In this document: piece by piece, positions 27,264 through 36,363 of the stretch | How positions within the stretch are numbered: position 1 is the stretch's first letter | Layout of the letters: every line of letters starts with the position of its first letter | Assembly: GCF_023706045.1 (NCBI RefSeq) | Contig: NZ_BQYL01000001.1 | Span: forward strand, 1,713,501 to 1,777,500 | DNA from: Kangiella sp. TOML190 | Lineage (GTDB): Bacteria > Pseudomonadota > Gammaproteobacteria > Enterobacterales > Kangiellaceae | Length of the DNA: 64,000 nucleotides | Direction of reading: 5' to 3' | Program-made: the position numbers and the translations under genes | Notes under the pieces: generated by a model | What the model was told of the DNA's origin: nothing | The model's input: only the letters and a program-made list of their open reading frames with translations | Databases searched by the model: none

Positions 27264-28460
27264 ATGCAGATTACGCAACTTGTTGAAAAATTTGAAAAAC
27301 AGGACTTTAAAGGTGGTGATTTTTTCCACTTGGAGCATCTAAAAATTGCTTGGCACTATATTTGCCATGAACCTTTTGTGCTGGCAAAACAGAAATTTCA
27401 TGGCAATGTGCAGGCTTTGGTCAAAAAACTAGGGGCAGAAGATAAGTATCATCGAACGCTAACCGATTTCTTTTTGGACTATTTGCTGCAGCTGCGCTGG
27501 TATTTAGGTTCAAACGACTGGACGATGGTTGAAAAGCACTGCCCGATGATTATTGAAGATGCCAAAAAAATTGTCGGATTTTATTATTCCGAAGCGGTTA
27601 TTTGCTCCGAAGAAGCACGGCTGGGGTTTGTTGAGCCCGATATTATGGCTCTGGATAGAGCCAGTTTGAAGCTTGGTGAAAATGATCCTGCGGTTTTTGA
27701 ACTCGAAGAGTTTGAGTCCCCGCTGATCGTTTCGATCCCGCATAATGGCCAATTTATTCCGCATTCGGTTTTACAGACCATGTTACCTAGCGCTTTGGAT
27801 AGCGCTGATACGGATTGGTATTTATCTCGGTTGTATCATTTTTTAGATGAATTAAAAATCACTAGAATTAGCGCTAATTATTCGCGCTATCTAATTGATT
27901 TAAATCGCAATAGCAGCGGTGAAGAGCTTTATAAGAATGCTAACAATACGGAACTTTGTCCAACTTCAACTTTTGATCTTGAGCCTTTATACCCTGACGG
28001 TGCTCAACCGGATCAAGCAGAAATTAAGCGTAGAATTGAAGCCTATTGGCAGCCTTACCATCAACAACTGAAGCAACTCATTAGCAAAGCTAAAGCTAAG
28101 TTTGGTTATGCGTTGGTGTTCGAAGCCCATTCGATTGCATCGAGAGTACCGCGATTTTTTGAAGGTCAATTGCCGGATTTTAATTTTGGAACTAACGATG
28201 GCGCGACGGTTAATGCGCCTTTAGTGGAGTTGCTAGAAACCTTTGCAACTGGTGAGTATTCTAAAGTGCTCAATGGGCGCTTTAAAGGTGGTTTTATTAC
28301 CCGTCATTATGCCAAGCCGCAAGACTCAGTTTACACCATTCAATTGGAGCTATCGCAAGCGACTTATATGGATGAGCAGCGTAATTTGTTTGAGCCTAAA
28401 CTAGCAGCACAAGTGCAGCCCAAATTAAAGCAGCTGATTGGTCAATTATCTGCGTGCTAA
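27264..28460 (+). CDS. hutG: N-formylglutamate amidohydrolase with an extra N-terminal domain
   Basis: 398 residues, about 130 longer than ordinary HutG (around 265). Residues 150-398 are the formylglutamate amidohydrolase: SIPHNGQFIP (157-166), DADTDWYLSRLY-like DTDWYLSRLYHFLD, YLIDLNRN, FEAHSI and FKGGFITRHY. It hydrolyses N-formylglutamate to glutamate and formate, the last step of the five-step pathway. Residues 1-135 form a separate helical domain with FHLEHLKIAWHYI and KYHRTLTDFFLDYL. It resembles a stand-alone family of unknown function with a conserved H-x2-H-x5-W and YHxTLT. It is transcribed away from hutC across the shared operator. Confidence 0.88.
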   Translation: MQITQLVEKFEKQDFKGGDFFHLEHLKIAWHYICHEPFVLAKQKFHGNVQALVKKLGAEDKYHRTLTDFFLDYLLQLRWYLGSNDWTMVEKHCPMIIEDAKKIVGFYYSEAVICSEEARLGFVEPDIMALDRASLKLGENDPAVFELEEFESPLIVSIPHNGQFIPHSVLQTMLPSALDSADTDWYLSRLYHFLDELKITRISANYSRYLIDLNRNSSGEELYKNANNTELCPTSTFDLEPLYPDGAQPDQAEIKRRIEAYWQPYHQQLKQLISKAKAKFGYALVFEAHSIASRVPRFFEGQLPDFNFGTNDGATVNAPLVELLETFATGEYSKVLNGRFKGGFITRHYAKPQDSVYTIQLELSQATYMDEQRNLFEPKLAAQVQPKLKQLIGQLSAC

Positions 28461-28614
28461 CCGCTTGTTTTTATAACTATAAAAGCTAATTTGGTGGTTA
28501 AAATGGATGTAAAGCTATCCTACAAAATCGGACGCTTTTAATAGTAATAAAATTTTAAAGGCGTAGTATTTTAGGAGTGAGTTAATTCTTTTGTAACCTT
28601 AAAGGTGAAGTATT

Positions 28615-29037
28615 ATGAACAAGTTTTTACTATTCGTTACGTTACTATTGGCTGCTTTTTCGAGTTTCGGGCAAGAGGTTACGGTCAATGCGAATGATCA
28701 GATGCAGTTTGATGTTAGCGAGATTAAGGTTAAGGCGGGTGAGGAAGTTAAGTTAACTTTAAATCATACGGGCAACCTTGGCAAAGAGGTGATGGGACAT
28801 AACTTTGTGGTATTAGCTGTTGGCACTGACGCTGCGGCATTTGGACAAGCTGCAATGCAGGCCAAAGACAGCGACTATATTCCTGCTAACAGTGAAGCGG
28901 TGTTAGCACACACCAAAGTGGTTGGTGGCGGTGAGTCTGATACTATTAGTTTCACGCTGGAAAAAGGTACTTACGACTTTATTTGTAGTTTTCCTGGGCA
29001 CTGGGGCATTATGAAAGGCAAAATTATTGTTGAGTAA
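28615..29037 (+). CDS. azu: Azurin (type I blue copper protein)
   Basis: 140 residues with a signal peptide of about 19 residues, so the protein is periplasmic. The copper site is complete: H62 in VMGHNFVV, C124, H129 and M133 in CSFPGHWGIM, and G61 as the axial carbonyl. NDQMQFD, NHTGNLGKEVMGHN and IAHTK-like LAHTKVVGGGESDTISF identify azurin rather than other cupredoxins. It shuttles single electrons between periplasmic redox partners. The Cys pair that forms the N-terminal disulfide in Pseudomonas azurin is absent; C124 is the only cysteine. Its place between hutG and hutI may be chance. SD AAGGTG precedes the ATG. Confidence 0.95.
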   Translation: MNKFLLFVTLLLAAFSSFGQEVTVNANDQMQFDVSEIKVKAGEEVKLTLNHTGNLGKEVMGHNFVVLAVGTDAAAFGQAAMQAKDSDYIPANSEAVLAHTKVVGGGESDTISFTLEKGTYDFICSFPGHWGIMKGKIIVE

Positions 29038-29341
29038 GCTCTAGTGTTACAGTCTTAACCAAAAAAAGCCCCTAAATAAGCAAGACATTAACCCAAACTG
29101 GACTTTTGTGTCATTCCCGCGAAAGCGGGAATCCATCTTAAACTATCATACAAGTATTAGAATAGATTCCCGCTTTCGCGGGAATGACGTAATAAATAAG
29201 TAAATATGTATTTAAAGTAATGCGAGTTATAAAAGTAAAAAGCCCTTAAAACTAAGAACTTTTTTATTTCTATCAGACTTGGAAGTCCAGAATTGGTGGA
29301 CTTGTTGGCTTTATGCGCCTTTTTTATTAACTAGTTAATGC
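29038..29341. other. Intergenic region between azurin and hutI
   Basis: 304 bases without a gene. It holds a 79-base dispersed inverted repeat (29110-29188) and a 7-base perfect hairpin, AAGTCCA/TGGACTT (29283-29303), about 40 bases beyond the hutI stop. That hairpin is not followed by T on the hutI strand. I see nothing else. Confidence 0.6.
29110..29188. repeat. Dispersed inverted repeat (GTCATTCCCGCGAAAGCGGG type)
   Basis: Two 24-base arms, 29110-29133 and 29165-29188, are perfect reverse complements separated by 31 bases. Each arm is itself a small hairpin (CCCGC-GAAA-GCGGG). Similar elements are common dispersed repeats in Proteobacteria. A shortened relative is at 9917-9934. Confidence 0.8.
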
Positions 29342-30547
29342 TTATCGAATAATCTTAGTTAACGGATTACTGCCAAATTGGTAGCTGAGTTGGTTGGGAT
29401 GTTCAATATCCCATAGGGTTAATTCGGCTTTTTTGCCCACTTCAATCGAGCCGATCTCGTTTGCTAAGCCTAGCGCCTTGGCCGCATTAATTGTAGTAGC
29501 TTGCAGCGCTTCTAGTGGGGTCATTTTAAATAGTGTGCAAGCCATATTCATCATCAGCAAAATGGATAAGCAGGGCGAGGTTCCTGGGTTATGATCGGTA
29601 GCGATAGCAATGGGAACTCCAGCATCTCTAAGCGCTTGTATCGGCGGTAATTTGGTTTCGCGTAAGAAATAAAAAGCGCCAGGTAATAAAGTGGCGATGG
29701 TGCCTGCTTTGGCCATTTGCGCAATGGAATCTTGCGACAAATACTCTAAATGATCAGCAGATAAGCCATTATATTGGGCAACTAATGCTGCGCCGTTTTG
29801 ATCGGACAGCTGCTCGGCGTGGAGTTTAACCTTCAAGCCATGCGCTTTAGCTGTTTGAAAGACTTTTTCCGTCTGCGCATAGTTAAAGCCAATATTCTCA
29901 CAAAAAACATCCACACAATCGGCTAATTTTTCTTGGGCAACCGCAGGGATCATGTCATTACAAACTAAGTCGATATAGCCATCACTGTTGTCTTTGTATT
30001 CTGGTGGTAGCGCATGCGCACCTAAAAGTGTTGGAACCACTCTTATTGGATAATGCCCGCCTAGCTTTTTAGCTACTCGCAGCATCTTCAGTTCAGTTTC
30101 TAAATCTAGGCCATAACCAGATTTAATCTCTATGCTTGTGACACCTTCTGCTATTAGTGCTTCTAAACGCATGGCCGCTGATTCAAAAAGCTCTTGCTCA
30201 CTAGCAGCGCGGGTCGCTTTAACGCTGGAAACAATGCCGCCACCAGCTTTGGCGATTTCCTCATAGTCAGCGCCATTTAAGCGCATTTCGAATTCATTAG
30301 CACGATTACCGCCATAGATCAGGTGGGTATGGCAATCGATAAGTCCGGGTAATAGCCACTGGCCTTCGGCATCTAGGATCTGTTGAGCCTTGAAGTTGTT
30401 TTGAGCGCTGCCGAGATAGCTGATTTTGCCATCATTAATGCCAATCGCAGCATTTTCGATAATGCCGTAATCACTATCACCAGCCATAGTGGCGATATTG
30501 GCATTGTGAATTAATTGATCAAAAGGTTTCGTTTCGAGCTGGCTCAT
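29342..30547 (-). CDS. hutI: Imidazolonepropionase
   Basis: 401 residues of the amidohydrolase superfamily. The metal motif is [22 protein letters not shown], extending into the [18 protein letters not shown] block. Other blocks are [28 protein letters not shown] and [11 protein letters not shown]. It opens the imidazolone ring to form N-formimino-L-glutamate, the third step of histidine degradation. It is divergent from hutF with only 47 bases between the starts, so the two promoters must overlap. No HutC palindrome is visible in that gap. Confidence 0.97.
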   Translation of the reverse strand: MSQLETKPFDQLIHNANIATMAGDSDYGIIENAAIGINDGKISYLGSAQNNFKAQQILDAEGQWLLPGLIDCHTHLIYGGNRANEFEMRLNGADYEEIAKAGGGIVSSVKATRAASEQELFESAAMRLEALIAEGVTSIEIKSGYGLDLETELKMLRVAKKLGGHYPIRVVPTLLGAHALPPEYKDNSDGYIDLVCNDMIPAVAQEKLADCVDVFCENIGFNYAQTEKVFQTAKAHGLKVKLHAEQLSDQNGAALVAQYNGLSADHLEYLSQDSIAQMAKAGTIATLLPGAFYFLRETKLPPIQALRDAGVPIAIATDHNPGTSPCLSILLMMNMACTLFKMTPLEALQATTINAAKALGLANEIGSIEVGKKAELTLWDIEHPNQLSYQFGSNPLTKIIR

Positions 30548-30594
30548 ATTATTATCTCGTGATTACTGACTGATGCTTAATCGCAACCAAAGGC

Positions 30595-31977
30595 ATGGCT
30601 AAAAAAATTTTTGTAAAACATATTCTACTCGCTGATGGCTGGGCTGAAAACGTTTTAATCGAAATTGATGAGTTTGGAATCATCGCTAAGCTTAGCAAGA
30701 ATCAGGTTTTGACTAGTGATTTTGAGGGTGAGCGAGTATCAGGCTCCATCATTCCAGCAATGGTCAATAATCATTCGCACGCTTTTCAATGGGCGATGGC
30801 GGGGCTTGCTGAGCAAAGTGGCAAGGGCAAAGATAGTTTTTGGTCATGGCGCAAAATCATGTACGATTTTGTAGGAAAAATTTCGCCAGACGATCTTGAA
30901 GCGATAGCTAGCGCGCTTTATATGCAGATGTTAAAAGCCGGCTATACTTCGGTTGGTGAGTTTCATTATTTGCACCATGATATTTCGGGTAGTCAATTCG
31001 CCAATCCCGCCGAAATGTCGCAACGCATTTTTGCGGCGGCGCAAAACACCGGTATCAACGTTACTTTATTGCCAGTATTTTATCGCTACAGTGGCTTTGG
31101 TCAGCAGGCGCCAAATGATGGTCAAAAGCGGTTTATTCATAGTAAAGAAGATTATGCCAAGTTACTAAACCTAGTAGCGCGGTTAGCCGATAAATATAAG
31201 CAAAACTTTGGTATAGCGCCGCATTCTTTACGTGCAGTTAGCGAGGCGGACATTCATTATGCCATTAACCAACTAAACGAACTTGATGCAAATGCGCCTA
31301 TTCATATCCATATCGCGGAGCAACTTAAAGAGGTAGAGGATTGCCAAGCGCATTATGGAGCAAGGCCTATTGAATGGCTGCTTGATAATTTTGAATTAAA
31401 TCATCGTTGGTGTTTGGTGCACGCTACTCATATGACTTATGCTGAAGTGAAAGCGGTTGCCGATTCCAATGCAGTGGTTTCAATTTGTACCACTACCGAA
31501 GCTAACTTAGGCGATGGATTTTTTGCGATGCAGGACTATAAAGCTCATCAGGGTCGTTGGGGGATTGGTAGTGACAGTCATATTTCGGTGTCTGCTACTG
31601 AAGAATTACGTTGGCTCGAATACCAAAATCGTTTGCTGAGTCACTCAAGAACGGTTTTAACCGGCGGAGATTTTAGTTCCAATGGGCATTATTTATGGAG
31701 TCGAGCGGCGCAGGGCGGCGCACAAAGCTTGAACAATCAAACAGGTGAATTGACTGTTGGTAACAAAGCGGATTTTATAGAGTTGAACAATAACAGCTTG
31801 CCGCTACTGATGAAAAGCAATCATGAGCTTATTGATAGTTTTATTTTTAACCAGCAGTCGAACCAGTCTATCGCCAGTGTTTGGTGTAAAGGGCAGAAAG
31901 TGGTTGCAGACGGTGAGCATCATGCCGAACAAGCCATTATTACTAATTTTAAAAAGACCCTTGCTCGTTTAATTTGA
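30595..31977 (+). CDS. hutF: Formimidoylglutamate deiminase
   Basis: 460 residues, an amidohydrolase of the HutF type. The metal-binding block is VNNHSHAFQWAMAGLAE; further blocks are YTSVGEFHYLHHD, IHIHIAEQ, LVHATHMT and GIGSDSHISVSATEELRWLEY. It converts formiminoglutamate to formylglutamate and ammonia, which commits this organism to the route ending with HutG rather than direct formamide release. The last 9 bases overlap the end of the convergent sensor gene. Confidence 0.96.
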   Translation: MAKKIFVKHILLADGWAENVLIEIDEFGIIAKLSKNQVLTSDFEGERVSGSIIPAMVNNHSHAFQWAMAGLAEQSGKGKDSFWSWRKIMYDFVGKISPDDLEAIASALYMQMLKAGYTSVGEFHYLHHDISGSQFANPAEMSQRIFAAAQNTGINVTLLPVFYRYSGFGQQAPNDGQKRFIHSKEDYAKLLNLVARLADKYKQNFGIAPHSLRAVSEADIHYAINQLNELDANAPIHIHIAEQLKEVEDCQAHYGARPIEWLLDNFELNHRWCLVHATHMTYAEVKAVADSNAVVSICTTTEANLGDGFFAMQDYKAHQGRWGIGSDSHISVSATEELRWLEYQNRLLSHSRTVLTGGDFSSNGHYLWSRAAQGGAQSLNNQTGELTVGNKADFIELNNNSLPLLMKSNHELIDSFIFNQQSNQSIASVWCKGQKVVADGEHHAEQAIITNFKKTLARLI

Positions 31978-33705
31978 GTCAATGGATTTGAGCATCTGAG
32001 CTAATTCGTTCAACGGGATTGGCTTGGGTAGATATAGGGCGTTGAGTGAGGCGAAGTGTGAGTTTTTTTGTACATTCGTGTCGCCGGAAACCACAATAAC
32101 CAAAGGTTTTTTGTCCATATTTTGATATTCGCTGTTAAAGTTTTTCAAAAAGTAAGGATCCTGATCGGAAAAGAACTCTGAGTTGACACAAATAATATGA
32201 AAATTTTGGCGCCGAATTTTTTGCAATACTACTTGCTTGGTGGTGGCCTTATCTACTGCTTGGCCAAACTTTTCCAAGTAGCCCATTAAAACCATGCGGT
32301 CAATAGGATCTGAGTCATAAACTAATATTTCGTATTGAATTTGCAGTGGGTTCACCAAAGGTAAGTTACTGTATAAAATCGAGCTTTTTTTGACGTTGAC
32401 TGGAAATTCTAATCGAATTTCGTGTTGGGTAATAAAGTAATCGCCACCAGCTTTATGCAGCAAATGTTTACTGGCAATTAAGTTAGTATTGTTTGAAGTG
32501 ATAGAAATCTCTGAACTGTCGTTAAAATCAAACAAGCTCTGGGCTTCAAGCGCCTGCAAAAAACTTGGCGAGTCTGATTCAACGGATAGCCGTAAAATTT
32601 GCAGCTTGCCTTGCACCGGAGTTATATCAACGCTGATTTTAAGTTCGGAGTTTTTACAGATCAAAATGACTTGTTTTAAGAATAAGTCTAAAAAGTTAGA
32701 CAGTAGCTTTTTGTCTATAAGAACATCCGACTCGATAGCATTTTCTAAATAATACTCGATAATCAAAGTATTGAATTCATCGGCTAAGTGAGAGTGTTCC
32801 GCAATCGATTTTTTTAGCAGGCGGGCAATATTAACCAGAGATTTGGCGCTAGCGCCTTTGGCTAAAACTGAGCTAAAGAAAACCTCAAGATTGTTGAGAT
32901 TTTCGTTGTCTTTTTGGTGTTGTAAATAGTGAATAAAGCGGTGTAACTCCAAGTAGCCATCTTCTCTGGCATATTTTACTTCTTGTTTTAAGTTTTCTAG
33001 GTAGTTATCTTTATGATTGCTTTGACGAGCGAAATTTTGTACCAAATCACTCAACTCGAACAATTCAGAGGTTTTAGGCTTTTTTGATTTTTGCAACACG
33101 CTATTTTTTAGCATCCTGCTAATGTTGGTTATGTTGTTAGCAGCGTTTCGATTTTGATACAGCAAGAGGATCCCGAATGCCGCTAAAATACCGATTAAAA
33201 TAAGGTTAGTAACAAAATTATAGTGACCCTTGGCTGATTCGGTTAAGTAATAAGGAAGCATTCTCATTTCAATCATGCCAATAGCTTTAGCGCCGTTGTT
33301 GGTTTGGCTATCGAAAGGAAAGCTATCATAGCTGCCTGGCGATTGGTGAACTATTTTGCGATAGAGCTTGCCTTGCATCGTGTGCTGTTCTTTTGAAATA
33401 ACCGTAAACTCTTTCTCCAAAAATTTATCGCCATTAATATCCAAAACTTTAACTTGGCTGATATCTTTTATTGAAGCTAAATCTTCCAGCGCATTCAGCA
33501 CGGCATTCTTGTCGGCAACGATTAAAGGCAATTCAATACGCAAAGCTAAGACTTCAAGAATGGTTTCTGCTTGCTGCGCTTGTTGGGTCAGAAAAATTGC
33601 TTTGTTGTTTTTAAGATTAAAGTAGTTAAATAAAACCACTAACAACAAACAAAGGCAGCCATAGCTCAACAATAGTTGATGTTTAATGCTTGGCATTTTT
33701 TTCAT
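31969..33705 (-). CDS. Degenerate hybrid sensor kinase with a pseudo-receiver domain
   Basis: 578 residues. TM1 (11-27) and TM2 (164-183) flank a periplasmic sensor of about 135 residues. The cytoplasmic part has a linker, then a stretch without any H-box. A kinase-like fold follows in which the ATP-binding glycines are lost: SITSNNTNLIASKHLLHKAGG (about 401-421) aligns with the usual GLGL...GG box. Residues 455-575 resemble a receiver: the acidic pair region DSD (464-466) and the lysine K561 (LPKPI) remain, but the phosphate-accepting Asp position is N508 (IICVNSEF). It probably senses and signals without phosphotransfer. It overlaps hutF by 9 bases at the 3' end and has no obvious partner nearby. 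Confidence 0.7.
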   Translation of the reverse strand: MKKMPSIKHQLLLSYGCLCLLLVVLFNYFNLKNNKAIFLTQQAQQAETILEVLALRIELPLIVADKNAVLNALEDLASIKDISQVKVLDINGDKFLEKEFTVISKEQHTMQGKLYRKIVHQSPGSYDSFPFDSQTNNGAKAIGMIEMRMLPYYLTESAKGHYNFVTNLILIGILAAFGILLLYQNRNAANNITNISRMLKNSVLQKSKKPKTSELFELSDLVQNFARQSNHKDNYLENLKQEVKYAREDGYLELHRFIHYLQHQKDNENLNNLEVFFSSVLAKGASAKSLVNIARLLKKSIAEHSHLADEFNTLIIEYYLENAIESDVLIDKKLLSNFLDLFLKQVILICKNSELKISVDITPVQGKLQILRLSVESDSPSFLQALEAQSLFDFNDSSEISITSNNTNLIASKHLLHKAGGDYFITQHEIRLEFPVNVKKSSILYSNLPLVNPLQIQYEILVYDSDPIDRMVLMGYLEKFGQAVDKATTKQVVLQKIRRQNFHIICVNSEFFSDQDPYFLKNFNSEYQNMDKKPLVIVVSGDTNVQKNSHFASLNALYLPKPIPLNELAQMLKSIDSN

Positions 33706-33752
33706 TAGTGGGTTTCTCTTTAGTGTTTAATACAGTTATTGTTATTAGCACT

Positions 33753-34406
33753 TTATTCGAGTGTCCATTCTATCGGTTTCCGGCCATGTTCCACAAGTAA
33801 TTGATTTGCTTTTGAAAAATGCCGGCAACCGAAAAAGCCTCGATGAGCCGAAAGAGGGGATGGATGGGGTGCTTGTAAGACGAGATGCTTTGTGTCGATC
33901 AGTTGAGCTTTCTTTTGCGCATAAGCTCCCCACAGCAAAAAAATGATGGTTTTATCCGCCTGATTGAGGGAACGGATAATGGTATCCGTGACTTGCTCCC
34001 AGCCTCGGTTGGCGTGTGAGCCTGCTTGGCTATCTTCTACGGTTAATACCGCATTGAGCAACAAAACGCCTTGCTCAGCCCAAGAGGTTAAGTCACCATC
34101 TTGTGGTGTGGCAATCTCTAGATCCGAGGCGAGTTCTTTATAAATATTTTTCAAAGAAGGGGGCAGTCGCACACCACTATTAACCGAAAAGCAAAGTCCG
34201 TTGGCTTGGTTCGAGCCGTGGTAGGGATCTTGTCCTAAAATCACCACTTTAACTTTATCAAAAGGGGTCGCACTTAAGGCTCGGAACACTTGCCGCTGCG
34301 GGGGATAAATGACTTTGCCAGCAACGCGTTCAGCCTTTACAAAGTGCATAACGGCTTGATAATAGTCTTGTTGCTTTAAACCTTTAAGCGCTTGTTTCCA
34401 GTCCAT
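33753..34406 (-). CDS. ung: Uracil-DNA glycosylase
   Basis: 217 residues, family 1 UDG. The catalytic water-activating motif GQDPYHG, the uracil-stacking LCFSV, the DNA-reading [21 protein letters not shown] and the DNA-intercalating [13 protein letters not shown] loop are all intact. It removes uracil from DNA, the first step of base-excision repair after cytosine deamination or dUTP incorporation. The gene is monocistronic by position and lies 47 bases upstream of the sensor gene in the same direction. Confidence 0.97.
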   Translation of the reverse strand: MDWKQALKGLKQQDYYQAVMHFVKAERVAGKVIYPPQRQVFRALSATPFDKVKVVILGQDPYHGSNQANGLCFSVNSGVRLPPSLKNIYKELASDLEIATPQDGDLTSWAEQGVLLLNAVLTVEDSQAGSHANRGWEQVTDTIIRSLNQADKTIIFLLWGAYAQKKAQLIDTKHLVLQAPHPSPLSAHRGFFGCRHFSKANQLLVEHGRKPIEWTLE

Positions 34407-34519
34407 ACCATTACGGATATTGATATCAATAGTGAGAGTGGATTGTTACTCAAATTATGACTAGACGCAAATGGCTGCGCCTTTTGAAATAAAACTTTTA
34501 ATCGAGTTATTACAGTTGG

Positions 34520-34816
34520 TTAGTCTGAGCCATCAAGAATGTTTAAGGCTTCGTCAAGGCTCGTTGGGGCGTCGGTTACCCGATCATTAATCGCATATTT
34601 TTCTACTTCTAGCGCGCCTGACCAGTCTTCTGGTGGTGCCGCATTTGCAATGCTTAATTGCTGCCAGCTGGTTTGATCCAGCTCTTCTATTTCGCCATTA
34701 AAATACTGAATTTCAATGGTATCGTCGTCATCGTCAATGGCGACAACTTCAAATAAAGCATTAAGATCCCGGCGTTTATACCAGTGCCCTCTTTGGGCTA
34801 TCACAGGCTTATTCAT
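34520..34816 (-). CDS. Small DUF6763-like protein
   Basis: 98 residues, acidic. The N-terminal half (GHWYKRRDLNALFEVVAIDDDDDTIEIQYFNGEIEELDQTSWQQL) looks like a small beta-barrel fold and is followed by APPEDWSGALE. I associate this pattern with the DUF6763 family of gammaproteobacteria, whose function is unknown. There is no signal peptide. It stands 113 bases upstream of ung in the same direction. The family name is from memory and less certain than the gene itself. Confidence 0.6.
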   Translation of the reverse strand: MNKPVIAQRGHWYKRRDLNALFEVVAIDDDDDTIEIQYFNGEIEELDQTSWQQLSIANAAPPEDWSGALEVEKYAINDRVTDAPTSLDEALNILDGSD

Positions 34817-34970
34817 GTCTAATTCCTTCTACACTTCAAATGTACCATACTGGTTAAAAAATGCACAATCATTTTGGCGGTTTTGATTACTACTGCTCAA
34901 TTATTAAGACTGGCTTTTGGCACACGATTTTCATAGAATGTCGTCACTACAAACCAGTTGGTATGTTGTG

Positions 34971-36197
34971 ATGCAACACAACTCTTTTGCTATTTCTCCG
35001 ATCAAATCTTTACTTGTTAGTCTGGGCTTTTGTCTGGGCATAACTGCCGTTGATGCTTCTGAGTGGTCAGGGCAAATTCAAGCGGAAGGCCGTTTTTTTA
35101 CGCAAGAAGCTGATTTTGGACAAGCGGATGAATTTTTCTCGCTCGCTTTTGAGCCAGAATATTATCACGAATGGGAAAATGCAGATTGGTCGGTGACTTT
35201 TAAGCCTTTTTTCCGATGGGATAGTGAAGACTCAGAGCGCACTCACGGCGATATCCGAGAATTGATGTTTACCTATGTTGGTGATGTTTGGGAAGTTAAA
35301 GCAGGGATTGGTAAGGTGTATTGGGGCGTTGCCGAATCGCAACATCTGGTGGACGTGATCAACCAAACGGACTTTGTGGAAAATGTTGATGGTGAGGATA
35401 AGTTAGGGCAACCTATGTTGCACTTATCTACTGAGCAGGATTGGGGCTTGTTAGAGTTTTTTGTCCTGCCTTACTTTCGTGAGCGAACGTTTGCTGGTCC
35501 CGATGGCCGTTTGCGCTCGCCGTTGGATATTGACACCGACAATCCAATTTATGCTAGCGATGACGAAGAGCATAACCTTGATGCCGCCATTCGTTGGTCA
35601 AGAAGTTTGGGTGATTGGGAATTGGGCTTAGCGCACTTTTCGGGAACGAGTCGTGAACCTTTGTTTGTTGTCAACACATCAAATCCGGCCAATCCAACGC
35701 TGATACCTTTGTATGTGACCATTGATCAAACCAGCCTTGATCTGCAAGCAACGATCGATGCTTGGCTTTGGAAATTGGAAGCCATTTCTCGCTCCGGTTT
35801 TGATGAAGATAGGCATTGGGCTGCAGTGGCGGGTTTTGAATATACCTTCTACGATATGCAAGGATCCGGCATGGACTTAGGTATGATTTTAGAATACCAA
35901 ACCGATAGTCGCGATTTTTTAGGGGCTCGATTTAAAGCCCAAGATGCTATCGTCACTGGTTTTCGTTTGGCCATGAATGATGAGCAGTCAACAGAAGCCT
36001 TATTGAGTTACCTGCATACTGAAGATGGGCAAAAATTTATAAATCTCGAAGCTAATCGCCGAATCGGCGATAGCTGGAAAATTATTTTAGAAGCCCGTTA
36101 TTTAACCGGCTTTGACGAAAATAAACCCTTCGAATCAGTGTTTTTTCAAATTAGAAACGATGACTATATTGGGATTAGTTTAGAGAAGTATTTTTAA
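34971..36197 (+). CDS. Outer-membrane beta-barrel protein, unknown substrate
   Basis: 408 residues from the ATG at 34971, chosen because it gives a clean signal peptide ending AVDA; in-frame starts at 34938 (ATG) and 34917 (TTG) are alternatives. The mature protein is rich in alternating aromatic strands (WSGQIQAEGRFF, WSVTFKPFFRW, WEVKAGIGKVYWG) and ends in Phe (GISLEKYF), which is the C-terminal signal for BAM-assisted insertion. The pattern resembles porin-like or DUF1302/alginate-export barrels. The substrate is unknown. It stands alone. Confidence 0.7.
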   Translation: MQHNSFAISPIKSLLVSLGFCLGITAVDASEWSGQIQAEGRFFTQEADFGQADEFFSLAFEPEYYHEWENADWSVTFKPFFRWDSEDSERTHGDIRELMFTYVGDVWEVKAGIGKVYWGVAESQHLVDVINQTDFVENVDGEDKLGQPMLHLSTEQDWGLLEFFVLPYFRERTFAGPDGRLRSPLDIDTDNPIYASDDEEHNLDAAIRWSRSLGDWELGLAHFSGTSREPLFVVNTSNPANPTLIPLYVTIDQTSLDLQATIDAWLWKLEAISRSGFDEDRHWAAVAGFEYTFYDMQGSGMDLGMILEYQTDSRDFLGARFKAQDAIVTGFRLAMNDEQSTEALLSYLHTEDGQKFINLEANRRIGDSWKIILEARYLTGFDENKPFESVFFQIRNDDYIGISLEKYF

Positions 36198-36363
36198 GCT
36201 AGCGCTTAAATAGCGCTGCTGTGTGGTTACATACTTTTGCGGTATTAAAAATACTGGCAACAAAAATACGCTTTAGCTTAGTGCTATTTAACTCGGCTAG
36301 ATAACGAGTAAATCTAGTCTAAAATATACCTCATAAATAGAGCTTAATTTGGCTTGCTTGGGC

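Noticed and set aside
29283..29303. Terminator for hutI
   Set aside because: The 7-base hairpin has no T run on the hutI strand.
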